Source: Anaerosacchariphilus polymeriproducens (lineage in GTDB: Bacteria; Bacillota; Clostridia; Lachnospirales; Lachnospiraceae). Taken from it: a stretch of DNA of 64,000 nt. Numbering within the stretch: position 1 is the first letter of the stretch; each line of letters starts with the position of its first letter. The DNA is taken from positions 1-64,000 of the forward strand of contig NZ_QRCT01000014.1 in assembly GCF_003363435.1 (NCBI RefSeq). Direction: 5' to 3'. Under the pieces are notes generated by a model, which made no database searches, was not told the origin of the DNA, and saw only the letters and a program-made list of their open reading frames with translations. This document shows positions 36,755-46,959 of the stretch, piece by piece. The position numbers and the translations under genes were made by a program.

Positions 36755-38044
36755 CTATAATTCTTTGAACGATACTGTTCTTCTAAAATTCCATAATGAT
36801 ACTACCCCTACTATGAAGAACAGCAAAACACTCATAACTGCTGCTATATCAAACATTTTTTGATCCAAGGTCAATTTATAGATCCATGAAATCAAAATAT
36901 CTGTATCACCGGCAAACTGCATGTTTGCATTTGCCGGACCGCCTTGTGTAAGGAAGTATATTAGCCCGAAACCATTAAAATTCGCCGCCATTGTCATAAT
37001 TAAATTTGGCATGGTAGCTTTAAAAACTAATGGTAGTGTAATCTTAAAAAAACACTGGAATCGATTAGCTCCGTCTAAGGATGCTGCTTCATACAAACTT
37101 TGATCCATATTAGCCAAAATGCCTGACATCATAACCATAAACATCGGGAATCCCAACCATATACTAACAACAATAACGGTAACTTTAGCAGTTAAAGGAT
37201 CCGACAGAAACGGGATATTCTCTCGTATAAGTCCGTGTTCCAACAAAAACTGGTTAATAGGACTAAATTGCCCATTTAAAAGATTTCTGAAGACCAATAA
37301 GCTTACCATTTGGGGAATTGCCCAAGGCAATATCAGTATGGTCCTATAAATTTTCGTCCCTCTTGCTGCTTTATGATTTAAGATAACTGCTTGAAACAGC
37401 CCTAAAAAATATGTGCCAAAGGTAGATGCCAATGTCCATATCACTGTCCATATTAAAACCTTAGAAAAGGTCTCAAACCAGTTAGAAACTGTAAACAACT
37501 TTTTGAAATTATTTATCCCCACCCAATCTAAAAGCTGGCCCGGAGGCAAATGATCTCGGTTATAATTTAAAAATGCAGTTAAAAATGTAAAGACAATTGG
37601 CATAATAACAACAAAAAAGAACGCTATTCCTATAGGAACTAATATAAGATATGGAAAGACTTTTCCAGTATACTTTGCCGAATTCCAGGCATCCCATAAA
37701 TTCCATATGTAAACCACCAATAAAAGCAGCAGAATAATAACCGCCATTATCCCATTAATCAACAATATTGTAGAATGATCACCATAACGCCCCCCTGCTT
37801 TTTCCCCTAAAGTGATTAATCCCCATATTCCTTTTGTAAAAAAACCTCCATGAAGACGTATGGAAAAGTCAGTGATTAACCCTTGTGCATACTCCAACCA
37901 ATACCCAGTAAATAATTCAATAATGATAGGTAATAATTGAAAGGCAAATAAAAGAACTCCTTTTAATCTTTGCTTACAAATAAAAAATTGACCACTTCCC
38001 CACAGAACCATAGACAACAAAAACGCAGTTTTCTTTTTATTCAT
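36755..38044 (-). CDS. malF: Maltodextrin ABC transporter permease MalF
   Basis: About 429 residues from the ATG at 38044 (MNKKKTAFLLSMVLW); an earlier ATG at 38080 begins in a region that serves as the ribosome site. It has an extra N-terminal membrane region (about 130 residues, with a P2-like loop) as in Gram-positive MalF proteins, then the permease domain with EAASLDGANRFQCFFKITLP. It pairs with MalG to form the channel. First structural gene downstream of the LacI-type regulator gene, with a promoter and operators in between. Confidence 0.9.
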   Translation of the reverse strand: MNKKKTAFLLSMVLWGSGQFFICKQRLKGVLLFAFQLLPIIIELFTGYWLEYAQGLITDFSIRLHGGFFTKGIWGLITLGEKAGGRYGDHSTILLINGIMAVIILLLLLVVYIWNLWDAWNSAKYTGKVFPYLILVPIGIAFFFVVIMPIVFTFLTAFLNYNRDHLPPGQLLDWVGINNFKKLFTVSNWFETFSKVLIWTVIWTLASTFGTYFLGLFQAVILNHKAARGTKIYRTILILPWAIPQMVSLLVFRNLLNGQFSPINQFLLEHGLIRENIPFLSDPLTAKVTVIVVSIWLGFPMFMVMMSGILANMDQSLYEAASLDGANRFQCFFKITLPLVFKATMPNLIMTMAANFNGFGLIYFLTQGGPANANMQFAGDTDILISWIYKLTLDQKMFDIAAVMSVLLFFIVGVVSLWNFRRTVSFKEL

Positions 38045-38071
38045 TGATTTTTCATCATCCCTTTCACTTCT

Positions 38072-38195
38072 CTTAAGCATATATCGCTAATGCTTATATT
38101 ATTGCTTTGCTTAAGCGTTTAACTAATGTAAGTTTAAGCATTTTGCTAAATATTGTCAATCTTATTTTGTTAAATATTTATATTTTGTTAAATAT
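38072..38195 (-). promoter_or_regulatory. malF promoter with repeated operator-like motifs
   Basis: Minus strand TTGACA (38154-38159), 17 bases, TAAACT (38131-38136). Three direct repeats TTTTG(C/T)TAAATAT lie at 38141-38153 (inside the spacer), 38165-38177 and 38183-38195. GCTTAAGC (38109-38116) and CTTAAGCAT (38072-38080) lie downstream. They are likely LacI-family sites. Confidence 0.6.
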
Positions 38196-38340
38196 AAACA
38201 ATCTACTATTTAGTAATATTTACTTAACCATGATTAAAATCTTTTTATTAAGCAAATACCTATCTTTACTGCACCCTTATAACTTCAAGTAATTTCTTGG
38301 TTCGTTCTTATTTATTAAGCACTTACCTATTTTTAAGTAT

Positions 38341-38384
38341 AAAAAAAGGAAATTGTGAATTTTAGTTATTATCACAATTTCCTT
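38341..38384 (-). terminator. Terminator of the lacI-type gene
   Basis: Minus strand AAGGAAATTGTGA (38384-38372) and TCACAATTTCCTT (38358-38346), a 13-base perfect stem, followed by TTTTT. It lies 10 bases after the regulator's stop. Confidence 0.88.
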
Positions 38385-38393
38385 CAGAAAAAT

Positions 38394-39305
38394 TTATTCT
38401 ATTCGAATATATGTTACTTCATCTACCGGCTCTTGTTCATTTACGAGAAGTAACTTTTCCATTATTTCTACCGCTTTATTCGCCTTTTGTTTATTACTAA
38501 TTATCATTGTTTTTGTATCGGGTAATAACATATTATCATTATCTGTATGTACCACTACTAAAATATTCCTATTATCCACATAGTTTTCTACTTGCATCCC
38601 CAATAATTCACCTATCACCAATCCTTTTTTATTTCTATGTACATTCAAAAATTCAACCAAGTCATTTCCATATTGATTAACAAAAATATCTTCTTCTGCA
38701 ACTTTTTTTGCAATTCCGCATAATAGGTTTTTGTTTGCATAATTTTCCATCACTACATAAAATTCATTCCCCAAATATTCCTGAGCTTTTTCTAAAATTT
38801 CTACCGGATTGGCTAAAATCTTGCAAAATAGTGCATCTTTCACATATCCATCTATAAAAATCGTCGGCACATAAAACTGTTTTGCTATCGCTTTTAACGT
38901 TTCTTCTTTCATATCCATAACAAATACAGCGTCCAAAGAGCGTCTCCTGCTAATAGAGATATCCTGATCCATTTCTTTCGTAGCAAGAAAAAAAACATCA
39001 TATCCTTTTAAATTCAGAAGTTTCTGCATTTCTCTAGTCAAGTCATAATACTCATATAATTTGCTTTTTCTATTTTTTTCTTCCATATTTACAATAATTC
39101 CTACCAGCATACTACGTTTACTTGATAATGACTTTGCAGCCATATTAGGAACATATTTTAACTTTTTGGCGGCTTCAAACACTTTTAAACGTGTGTCATG
39201 ACTTATTCGTTCTGTTTCCAGATAATTCAACACATATGAAACGGTTGCCGTTGAAACTCCCGCTTCTTTTGCAACATCTTTCATTGTAATTCGTTTCTTT
39301 TCCAT
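38394..39305 (-). CDS. LacI-family regulator of the maltodextrin operon
   Basis: A 303-residue repressor. The N-terminal HTH (ITMKDVAKEAGVSTATVSYVL) and hinge (AAKSLSSKRS) lead into a periplasmic-binding-like effector domain, which is short by 30 residues compared with typical LacI proteins and has a compact C-terminal lobe. It is upstream of and co-oriented with malF. AAAGGAGATATACAA precedes the ATG. Assignment as the operon's regulator (MalR-like) is from position and the operator-like repeats. Confidence 0.87.
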   Translation of the reverse strand: MEKKRITMKDVAKEAGVSTATVSYVLNYLETERISHDTRLKVFEAAKKLKYVPNMAAKSLSSKRSMLVGIIVNMEEKNRKSKLYEYYDLTREMQKLLNLKGYDVFFLATKEMDQDISISRRRSLDAVFVMDMKEETLKAIAKQFYVPTIFIDGYVKDALFCKILANPVEILEKAQEYLGNEFYVVMENYANKNLLCGIAKKVAEEDIFVNQYGNDLVEFLNVHRNKKGLVIGELLGMQVENYVDNRNILVVVHTDNDNMLLPDTKTMIISNKQKANKAVEIMEKLLLVNEQEPVDEVTYIRIE

Positions 39306-39481
39306 TTGTATATCTCCTTTGAATCAGGCATTATTTCATCATACATATATAATAAACATTATTATATTATTTTTACCATTCTTATAGAGTTATTTTACTA
39401 TGGATATATTTGACTCGCAAGTTTCTTAGCAGAAACAAAAAACAAGGCAAAAAATGAAGAACTTCTATTCTAACAATGTAT

Positions 39482-42352
39482 TTAACCATTGAAAAAGCAG
39501 TTACTGGAAATTTCTTTGCACACCTTTCTAACAACAAATGATGGATCCTCTTCACATTTTGAAATAATATATTCCCTTGTTGTTTCAGCAACTACATTAT
39601 TCTTTATAATCTGACTAAGAATTAAGTTCTTAATGTAAACACAATCATAATTTACTAATTCAAGAAGTTTCTGCTCTATAATTTCATTATTATCAAATTT
39701 CTTACCCAAAGCTAAAAGAATAAACGTTGTATTCCATCTAACATCTAAATTATCATTTCTAAGCCATTGTAAAACATTCTGCAACAAAATTATTTCTACT
39801 TTCTCTGGCAGAGAAATATCTTTATCTATTTCATAATATTTTTTGATGATAGTTAATACTTTTATTGTTGTGGCCGTATCATTCTGAATTTGTGACAAAG
39901 CCTCCATAAAATCATAATATACATCCAAACCAATAGTAAACGCTAATAAACATAAACCAATTTTCAGAGAAACTTTATCAATATTTGATGAAAAGAATAT
40001 ATTATCTTCAACTATAATACTATCACGATTTTCACATAGTACCTTTAACTCTTCATAATTAGCCTTCAATAGTTTAGGATTTTTTTCAAGAACACAATTC
40101 AGTAATGAAACTGCATCTACTTTTGTATTTATATCCTCTTTTGAAGCTGAAATTGTATCGATTAGTACTGGTATCAACTCATTTATCATTCCTTCTTCAC
40201 ATACAAAACCCTCATCTAGAATAATAGCCCTAAGCGTTTCTATTTCACATTCACCATGTCCAAAGAAAGTTCCATTTTTGCCTTGTTTTTCATTATTTGA
40301 TTTTATTTGATATACATTTTTTTTAACAAACTCCGAATAAACATTTTGCTTATCTTTTGTTGTTTCTAACTTATAACTATTATTATAAAAATCAGGCATA
40401 TAACTTTCGATTTCCATATCAAGTTTCAAAGTATAATCTTCGTTTTGTTTTTTGAAATTAGCTAAGAAGAATGGTGCATTTGAAATTTGTTCTCTTCCCT
40501 TTTCATCTGCAATAGTACCAACAATATATTCTAATAATCTATTTGCCACCTCTTGGCTCATTTTATTCAGATCCAAGTATTTCTCCATAAATTTAAACAT
40601 ATCCGTATACCATCGCATATATTTCTTTTCTAAAAACGAACAACATAATTCTGCTAATTCGTCCTGTTCTAGTCTAAAGGCAACCCCACCTAAACATTTA
40701 AAAATGCTTTGTCCAATAATAACAATAGGTTTTTGTGAATATATCCACTTTTCTATTTCACTAATGATATACACTTTATATTTTTCAAATTCAAAATCTG
40801 ATAGATAATATCCAACACACCCAAACGCACGTAACTCTACTATAAATCGCCTATGCTTAATTGGATTATTTTTACAAAACACCATTATATCCTTTGCATC
40901 TTGAGCCTGTAAATTATTTAATATTTCAGGATATGAATTTAAAATTCTATCAACTTCTTTATCTTTACCAGAATAAATGGCCATTTTTAGTAAATCGCGT
41001 CTTAAATTCCAATCCTCATATTTACATGTAAGGTAAAAAAGAAAAACTCTAATCTTCTTATAAAGCATAAGAATATGAGTTAGTGACCCATTATACATAG
41101 CTACAACAAGCAAACTCGCAAGTAAATCTCCATATTGCTCAAAATTATTACCCAAAGAAATTGTGTATGGAGATTCAATTTTTTTCTTATAGAGACCTTC
41201 TATATATTTTTCTTCAAGTGATACATTTATTCTATCAATGACTGGATAAAATAATTGTTCTTCACATTCATTCAACTGTTTCTGTGCTTCAGATTCTGAA
41301 AAGGTATTATTCATCGTATCAAGCACTGACTTTTGGTTTCTTAAGTCAATAAGGATATCCTGAATCAACCACATCGGTTGATTATTATTTCTGGCTATAC
41401 TCAAAGCCTTATCTAAAGATTCAATACATTTTTCCACATTACCTGAGAAGAATTTTTGGATTGCATCCCATCGTAATTGAACAACTGAATGAAAATCATC
41501 ATTTTGTTTTTCTTCTAATAAATTTAAATACATTCCAACATTAAATTGTCTTATTGGTTTATTTTCAAACAAAACTTGAATAAATTCAACACCCCATACA
41601 TCTAATTCACTAGTTTTTACTTTTTCCTTCATTATCTTTGCACTAGAAAAGCCAACAGTTATTTTCAAAATATATTCTTTGCATTTATCAAGATTTTTTA
41701 AAGCCATTTTAGGCATTATTGAATTTTGTATTTTCTCATAATCTTCTATATTTACCCTATTAATATCTTCTAGTACTTCCATACTTCTATTAACTAATTT
41801 CCCTTTACAATAATAATGGTATACATTAACAATATCATTTATTAGCGCTTCTGCTCCTTTTATACACAAATCTTCGAACTTATGTATTGTCTTACTTTTT
41901 GCATAATTAGCACCCATTAGACTCTTTTCTAAAGCAGTTTTTTCAGTAGAATTTTCATCACAAAAATAATATATAGATTTTATCTTATATTTTTGTGCTG
42001 TATCTATTTCATTTTGTACTCCTGATCTTACCCCGTCTTTATTATCTATCAGAAAAATACAGATATCTGATTCCTCCAATGCCCATGTATAATGTTCTTT
42101 TGCAGTTAATGTAGACGATTCTTCTCCTTCAAAGGTATATACAATAGCAAGTTGAGTCTCTTCTATTTTTTTTCTTAATTCTGATCGCATTTTATCATAT
42201 TTCCCACTATCTCCACATATCGAACTTATAAAAACCTTAATTTTATATCCCAGTGATGTATTATCTGAAATCGGCAGCCCATTAGAACTACCTGTATACT
42301 CCCATGAAAAGCCGCCTACTGGTGTACTTACTCCTGTTAATCGTATTCCCAT
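39482..42352 (-). CDS. DUF4062 protein with long helical-repeat C-terminus, putative defence gene
   Basis: A 956-residue protein. It opens with a short motif, GIRLTGVSTPVGGFSW, that I cannot assign. Residues 35-150 form a DUF4062-like alpha/beta domain related to TIR/nucleoside-deoxyribosyltransferase folds: IKVFISSICGDSGKYDKMRS, then ICIFLIDNKDGVRSGVQNEI. The remaining 800 residues are helix-rich ARM/HEAT- or TPR-like repeats ending in VVRKVCKEISSNCF. This architecture, a small NAD- or nucleotide-linked domain on a large helical sensor, recurs in anti-phage proteins. It may share an operon with the NUDIX and helicase genes, which end 96 bases upstream with no terminator between. Function inferred. 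Confidence 0.6.
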   Translation of the reverse strand: MGIRLTGVSTPVGGFSWEYTGSSNGLPISDNTSLGYKIKVFISSICGDSGKYDKMRSELRKKIEETQLAIVYTFEGEESSTLTAKEHYTWALEESDICIFLIDNKDGVRSGVQNEIDTAQKYKIKSIYYFCDENSTEKTALEKSLMGANYAKSKTIHKFEDLCIKGAEALINDIVNVYHYYCKGKLVNRSMEVLEDINRVNIEDYEKIQNSIMPKMALKNLDKCKEYILKITVGFSSAKIMKEKVKTSELDVWGVEFIQVLFENKPIRQFNVGMYLNLLEEKQNDDFHSVVQLRWDAIQKFFSGNVEKCIESLDKALSIARNNNQPMWLIQDILIDLRNQKSVLDTMNNTFSESEAQKQLNECEEQLFYPVIDRINVSLEEKYIEGLYKKKIESPYTISLGNNFEQYGDLLASLLVVAMYNGSLTHILMLYKKIRVFLFYLTCKYEDWNLRRDLLKMAIYSGKDKEVDRILNSYPEILNNLQAQDAKDIMVFCKNNPIKHRRFIVELRAFGCVGYYLSDFEFEKYKVYIISEIEKWIYSQKPIVIIGQSIFKCLGGVAFRLEQDELAELCCSFLEKKYMRWYTDMFKFMEKYLDLNKMSQEVANRLLEYIVGTIADEKGREQISNAPFFLANFKKQNEDYTLKLDMEIESYMPDFYNNSYKLETTKDKQNVYSEFVKKNVYQIKSNNEKQGKNGTFFGHGECEIETLRAIILDEGFVCEEGMINELIPVLIDTISASKEDINTKVDAVSLLNCVLEKNPKLLKANYEELKVLCENRDSIIVEDNIFFSSNIDKVSLKIGLCLLAFTIGLDVYYDFMEALSQIQNDTATTIKVLTIIKKYYEIDKDISLPEKVEIILLQNVLQWLRNDNLDVRWNTTFILLALGKKFDNNEIIEQKLLELVNYDCVYIKNLILSQIIKNNVVAETTREYIISKCEEDPSFVVRKVCKEISSNCFFNG

Positions 42353-42448
42353 ATTTATTCTCCTAAACTAATTATCAGCACATTTTTTTACTAAATAATT
42401 ACTCAAGTATTACCCAACTATCATATTACTAACAACTATCAATAATAT

Positions 42449-42850
42449 CTAAATTTTTCCCTCAATAGAATGTATTATCGAAATATCTGCTGGAAGCCAT
42501 TCCACTGAATTCAGTTCATCTTTTATCAACCACTTTGCATCATCATGCTCGTTTAACACAAGCTCACCCGAAACAATCTCTGCCCAAAAACAATCCATGG
42601 AAAGATGAAATGTCGGATAATCATATTCTATCGTATCAATTAGATCTCCTACTGAAATCTCCGCATCCAATTCTTCTTTAATTTCTCTCTTTAGCGCCTC
42701 ATAAGGCGTTTCACCATCTTCAATTTTTCCACCAGGGAATTCCCAGCCTCCTTTGAATTCTCCATAACCACGTTGAGTAGCAAAAATTATTGGTTCTCCC
42801 TTTTCATTAACAGATCTAATCACTGCAGCCACTACTTTAACTATTTTCAT
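42449..42850 (-). CDS. NUDIX hydrolase, (deoxy)nucleoside triphosphate type
   Basis: A 133-residue MutT/NudG-like protein. The Nudix box reads GGKIEDGETPYEALKREIKE with EE following, keeping all metal-binding glutamates. IFATQRGYGEFKGGWEFPGG precedes it. It would hydrolyse damaged or modified nucleoside triphosphates. It overlaps the helicase gene by 4 bases (ATGA), an arrangement seen repeatedly for this helicase class, so the two work together. Confidence 0.9.
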   Translation of the reverse strand: MKIVKVVAAVIRSVNEKGEPIIFATQRGYGEFKGGWEFPGGKIEDGETPYEALKREIKEELDAEISVGDLIDTIEYDYPTFHLSMDCFWAEIVSGELVLNEHDDAKWLIKDELNSVEWLPADISIIHSIEGKI

Positions 42851-45800
42851 CCTGCCTTCACCTCCTCTTTCTTAATATTACTCTGTAAATAACGTAATAA
42901 ATCCTCTCTAACTGCATGATGCATCTTCATCTGCAATTTTGCGATATCACGTTCTTTTCCGTTATTATCCTTCTTACGAGCTGGTTTAGCTTCTATTACG
43001 TCAAATTGTCCCATGTAATAGAAATATGTTTCTGCATCACATTTTTTAACTAAGAGATGTTTTCGTGGTGCTGTCATTACATCCGCAACATAAGAACTAT
43101 CAATTCCTCTTCCTATTTGAGAATCCCAGCGAAAAATCATATTATCTTCAAACGCATCTGCATAATCTGGTTTCCCATCTACATAATTCTTATCATCAGA
43201 ACTTTCTTCTTTATGATAGGTTACAAAAATAAATGCATCGTCATCTATTCGCTTCATTCCATACATGATTGATGATAGATCCTTGCCACAATTCATCAAA
43301 AGGCTCACATCACGCCTTGAATATTTTTCATACAAAACAAATGGTGTGTTCTCTGCATGATCAACGGAATATTTTTCACGATATCTTCTTAGCCCCACTT
43401 CAATAATATCATTCACCTGTTTGTAAAATTCCATATGCTGCAGACGATCTGCAAATCCCTTAAGTCTACGTAACATACTATTCTCATCGTAATTTACAAT
43501 ATCAATATGACAGTACTTTTTAAGCTCATTCTCTTTGCTTACAAATTTTCCCTGCAGAACTTCTATCGAATTTTCAAAAGAAGCTAAATCAAATTCAAAG
43601 CCGTATGTCTCCTGAAATTCTTGTTTCATCTGGTCAACATTGATCACATCATGGAGTATAAAACGTTTTAGTATCTCAAGCTCATATGGTCTTGATCCAC
43701 TAAGTACTGTCTTTGACAAATACTCTAACGTAATCATTTCCTGTTCCGTTATTTTTCCAGCATAACCTTCCTTCTCTACAGATTCCAAGAAACCTTGATA
43801 TGTCTTATATTCCCGTACAATTACAAGTGGATCGACTTCTCCATTTTCATAAAAGTCAAAAAGATAGGGAACTCTTCCCAATCGGTTTTTCAAAGAAATA
43901 TAACTTTCTTTGATAATCGCTTTCATACCCTTGATCTTATCAATTGATGAAAAAATCTTGTCCTTTGCAATCTCATCAAAGTGAACAGTTGAAGCGCCAG
44001 GAATTGTGTTATTACCACTAATCACATATTTACGAATAGTGTCTGGATTATAAGAACGATCTCCTGATAATGCAATTGGAATCATAAAGTTATTATTGTA
44101 ATTCCCAATAAAGTCCAAAATTACAACATACTCTTTTCCCTCCGCTTTTCTAAGACCTCTTCCAAGCTGCTGAATAAATACGATAGGCGACTGTGTAGGA
44201 CGAAGCATAATTACCTGATTGACCTCTATAATATCTACACCTTCGTTTAAAATTTCAACAGAAAAAATGTAATCCAATGGCTGTCTCTTTTCAGAAGCCT
44301 GTCCTTCATCCATTGCCAATCTTTCAAATGCTTCTTGCCGTTCATCTTCAGACGCATTGCCATTCAATACAATTGTTCTATATGAATTTCCTGTTGCTGG
44401 ATTCTTTATCTGATTAAACTTTGCAGAAAGGCTTTCAGATTCATCTATTCGGGAACAAAAGATTAATCCCTTCACACGTTCCCCACTATATCCATAATAA
44501 TCAGCCTGTTTTATTATATGACGTACACGTTCATCCCCTGTCAGCTGGTTAAAATCTCTTTCAGATATTTTTTTAGCTTTGATCTGCTTGTCATCCATCA
44601 CAGAAATATCGCTGATTCCAAAATAGTGAAATGGACAAAGCATATTCTCTTCCATGGCCTGCTTAAGTCGAATCTCATATGCAATCTGATAATCAAAAAT
44701 CTCATAGATATTTTTACCATCAATTGTATCATCTCGCTTATCAGGTGTTGCTGTCATACCAAGCCAAAGCCTTGGCTTGAAATAATTCATTACCTTCTGA
44801 TACGTATCAGCAGACGTATGATGCGCTTCATCTAGTATTATACAATCAAAAGCATCTGGATCATATTCTAATAAATGTGAATCTCTATTCAATGTTTGAA
44901 CTGTTGCAAATACATAATCACAATCATATTCATGATATCCAACTCCAACTAATCCCATTGAAACTGACTTCGCAAATACCTTTTCATAAGATTTTTTTGT
45001 TTGACGTGCAAGTTGTCCTCTATGAACTAAAAATAATACTCTTTTAAACGAAAGTTCACGCATAGCAAATGCTGATGCATATGTCTTTCCTGTTCCTGTT
45101 GCTGAAATTAGAAGAGCTCTTTCTTTACCTTTAGCTAATATTTTTCTAAGATTAGAAATAAATCGGACCTGCATTCTATTAGGCTGTAATCGATATTTTT
45201 CAATAGATGAAATTTCATCCAATTTTGCAATCTCGCGCTGACGCTTAATGATTTTATATCGTTCTTTATATGTTTCGTAAAATTCATCTAACTCAAGTGT
45301 ATATCTAGAGTCCCAAAGTTCATTAAATTCCGCAACAATCTCATTCGCCATCTCACCCTGCTCAGTAGATACCAGTTTTGTATTCCATTCACGATTACTG
45401 GTTAATGCTGCACTTGTAATATTTGAACTACCAATAATGATCCTATAAATTTCATCCTTCTTAAAAATATATCCCTTAGTATGAAAGCCTTCATCAGCCG
45501 CTTTTACATCAAACATTCTAAGCGTAATATTCTTCAGTCCATTTAATTTTTCTAATGCTCTAGGCTCACTGAAATTCAAATAATTGGTTGTAAGAATCTC
45601 TCCAGGAATATTTTTCTTCTCAAGTTCCTTAAGTGTCTGAAGTAGAGGTGTAATTCCACTCATAGTAATAAATGCTACACTGATCTGGAACTGATCACAT
45701 ACTAAAAGCTCATCCTCAATGGATGAGAGTACCTTCTTTCCTACTTTATTATTGTTTGAAACAAACTGCGGCTTATAAGCTAAATTAGAAGAAAATGTTC

Positions 45801-45858
45801 CATCAATGTATGCCGATTCAAAACCATTCCTTATTTCTGCTAACTTTTCATTTGTCAT
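42847..45858 (-). CDS. PLD-DEAD/DEAH helicase-DUF3427 protein
   Basis: About 1003 residues from the ATG at 45858 (MTNEKLAEIRNGF), with GGGGA upstream; a longer frame from 45924 lacks a good ribosome site. Domains in order: an HKD phospholipase-D-like nuclease (FHTKGYIF, IIGSSNIT, residues 100-200), a superfamily-2 helicase core (ATGTGKTYASAFA, DEAHHTSA, TATPDK, QQLGRGLRK, residues 240-620), and the C-terminal DUF3427 region (RRDVSLLMN, KNYVDGKPDYADAFEDN). It is predicted to remodel and cut nucleic acid. Genes of this make-up occur in defence islands, coupled to NUDIX genes. Role inferred. Confidence 0.88.
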   Translation of the reverse strand: MTNEKLAEIRNGFESAYIDGTFSSNLAYKPQFVSNNNKVGKKVLSSIEDELLVCDQFQISVAFITMSGITPLLQTLKELEKKNIPGEILTTNYLNFSEPRALEKLNGLKNITLRMFDVKAADEGFHTKGYIFKKDEIYRIIIGSSNITSAALTSNREWNTKLVSTEQGEMANEIVAEFNELWDSRYTLELDEFYETYKERYKIIKRQREIAKLDEISSIEKYRLQPNRMQVRFISNLRKILAKGKERALLISATGTGKTYASAFAMRELSFKRVLFLVHRGQLARQTKKSYEKVFAKSVSMGLVGVGYHEYDCDYVFATVQTLNRDSHLLEYDPDAFDCIILDEAHHTSADTYQKVMNYFKPRLWLGMTATPDKRDDTIDGKNIYEIFDYQIAYEIRLKQAMEENMLCPFHYFGISDISVMDDKQIKAKKISERDFNQLTGDERVRHIIKQADYYGYSGERVKGLIFCSRIDESESLSAKFNQIKNPATGNSYRTIVLNGNASEDERQEAFERLAMDEGQASEKRQPLDYIFSVEILNEGVDIIEVNQVIMLRPTQSPIVFIQQLGRGLRKAEGKEYVVILDFIGNYNNNFMIPIALSGDRSYNPDTIRKYVISGNNTIPGASTVHFDEIAKDKIFSSIDKIKGMKAIIKESYISLKNRLGRVPYLFDFYENGEVDPLVIVREYKTYQGFLESVEKEGYAGKITEQEMITLEYLSKTVLSGSRPYELEILKRFILHDVINVDQMKQEFQETYGFEFDLASFENSIEVLQGKFVSKENELKKYCHIDIVNYDENSMLRRLKGFADRLQHMEFYKQVNDIIEVGLRRYREKYSVDHAENTPFVLYEKYSRRDVSLLMNCGKDLSSIMYGMKRIDDDAFIFVTYHKEESSDDKNYVDGKPDYADAFEDNMIFRWDSQIGRGIDSSYVADVMTAPRKHLLVKKCDAETYFYYMGQFDVIEAKPARKKDNNGKERDIAKLQMKMHHAVREDLLRYLQSNIKKEEVKAG

Positions 45859-46280
45859 GCACCTAGTCCCCTTTTCCCAAATTTGGTACCCTTCTCCTCT
45901 TGCAGAATCAAAAATCCACTGCATGTTTTTCTCAATTATATTATAAAACTCCTTTTCTGAATTTCATTTTCTATAGAATTCATAATCCTTTTACTGATTT
46001 ACCTCCAAAAAACTCTACAACATGTACTTTTTAGTATATTCTTTTGAGCGAACATTTTCAACAATTTCTACCATTTTTATTCTTCAAGTATTACTTTTGT
46101 GTACTGTAAATGACGGCTTAAGCTACCTAAATCTATCGTACAGTTTTCAAAGTTCTATTGCGTCTATTTTATAGACTCAAGTAATCAAAGACGCTCATGA
46201 AATAATGTCAGTATGTTTATCGAATGCTCCCCACTAAAATTTCCTTTCAAAAAAGTTTATTATTTCTATCTGTTTGCAAA

Positions 46281-46310
46281 AAAAGTCGCTAGATTTCTCT
46301 AACGACTTTT
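46281..46310. terminator. Hairpin in the 45.9-46.4 kb gap
   Basis: AAAAGTCGCTAGA and TCTAACGACTTTT form a stem with one mismatch and a T-rich end. It lies after the DUF2812 gene on the minus strand. I see no other feature between 45925 and 46413. Confidence 0.65.
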
Positions 46311-46413
46311 CTTTTGATTATTGTATTAACACCCTTGTAGGCTTTACTCAAAAAAGAACTGAGTTAAGACTAAAACCATTTGCCCAAGTCCTCTCACCCC
46401 TTGTTTTACTGTC

Positions 46414-46959
46414 TTAATTCAATGACTTCCAATATTTCCAAAACTGTATACCAAACGATGTAAATAGTATCAGATATACAAAACCTAAGATTATAAAGAT
46501 TAATGTTAATCCATTTGACAATGACCCTTTCAAATTACTATGCACTAATAATTGCGGAATTATTATAGTGAAAAAAATAACAATAAGAGGAATCATTCTA
46601 CCCTTAAATACTTTTTTCATCATTTCTAATCTAGATGTATCATCGCAGAATATTTCCTCGTTACCATTCATTTCCGATGACGCTTTTCTAAAATAGCTAT
46701 ATCCAACATAATCTTGCAAATACTCCCATCCACAATCACGAAACATTTGTACATATTCAACTTTATTTGCAATTCCTTCCTGATTATAATCCAATTGATA
46801 AACCACATCCTGCGCTTCACATTTTTCAAAATGATACAACCCAATAAAATCAACTTTCGTAAACGCCCATCCTTTATTATGTTGTTGTCTTAGATAATCT
46901 TGTTCTTGCCTCCACTGAGGAATTGTGAAAAATCTAAACTCTATCTTTGTATTCTTCAT
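46414..46959 (-). CDS. DUF2812 membrane protein
   Basis: About 181 residues. An N-terminal DUF2812 domain (FRFFTIPQWRQEQDYLRQQH, GWAFTKVDFIGLYHFEKCE, DCGWEYLQDYVGYSYFRK) is followed by two membrane helices (residues 125-175). The start is placed at 46959, where ATGA overlaps the padR stop; an ATG 6 bases earlier is very close to the AGGAGG. PadR-DUF2812 pairs are common in Firmicutes and are thought to respond to membrane or drug stress. The function of DUF2812 is unknown. Confidence 0.82.
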   Translation of the reverse strand: MKNTKIEFRFFTIPQWRQEQDYLRQQHNKGWAFTKVDFIGLYHFEKCEAQDVVYQLDYNQEGIANKVEYVQMFRDCGWEYLQDYVGYSYFRKASSEMNGNEEIFCDDTSRLEMMKKVFKGRMIPLIVIFFTIIIPQLLVHSNLKGSLSNGLTLIFIILGFVYLILFTSFGIQFWKYWKSLN

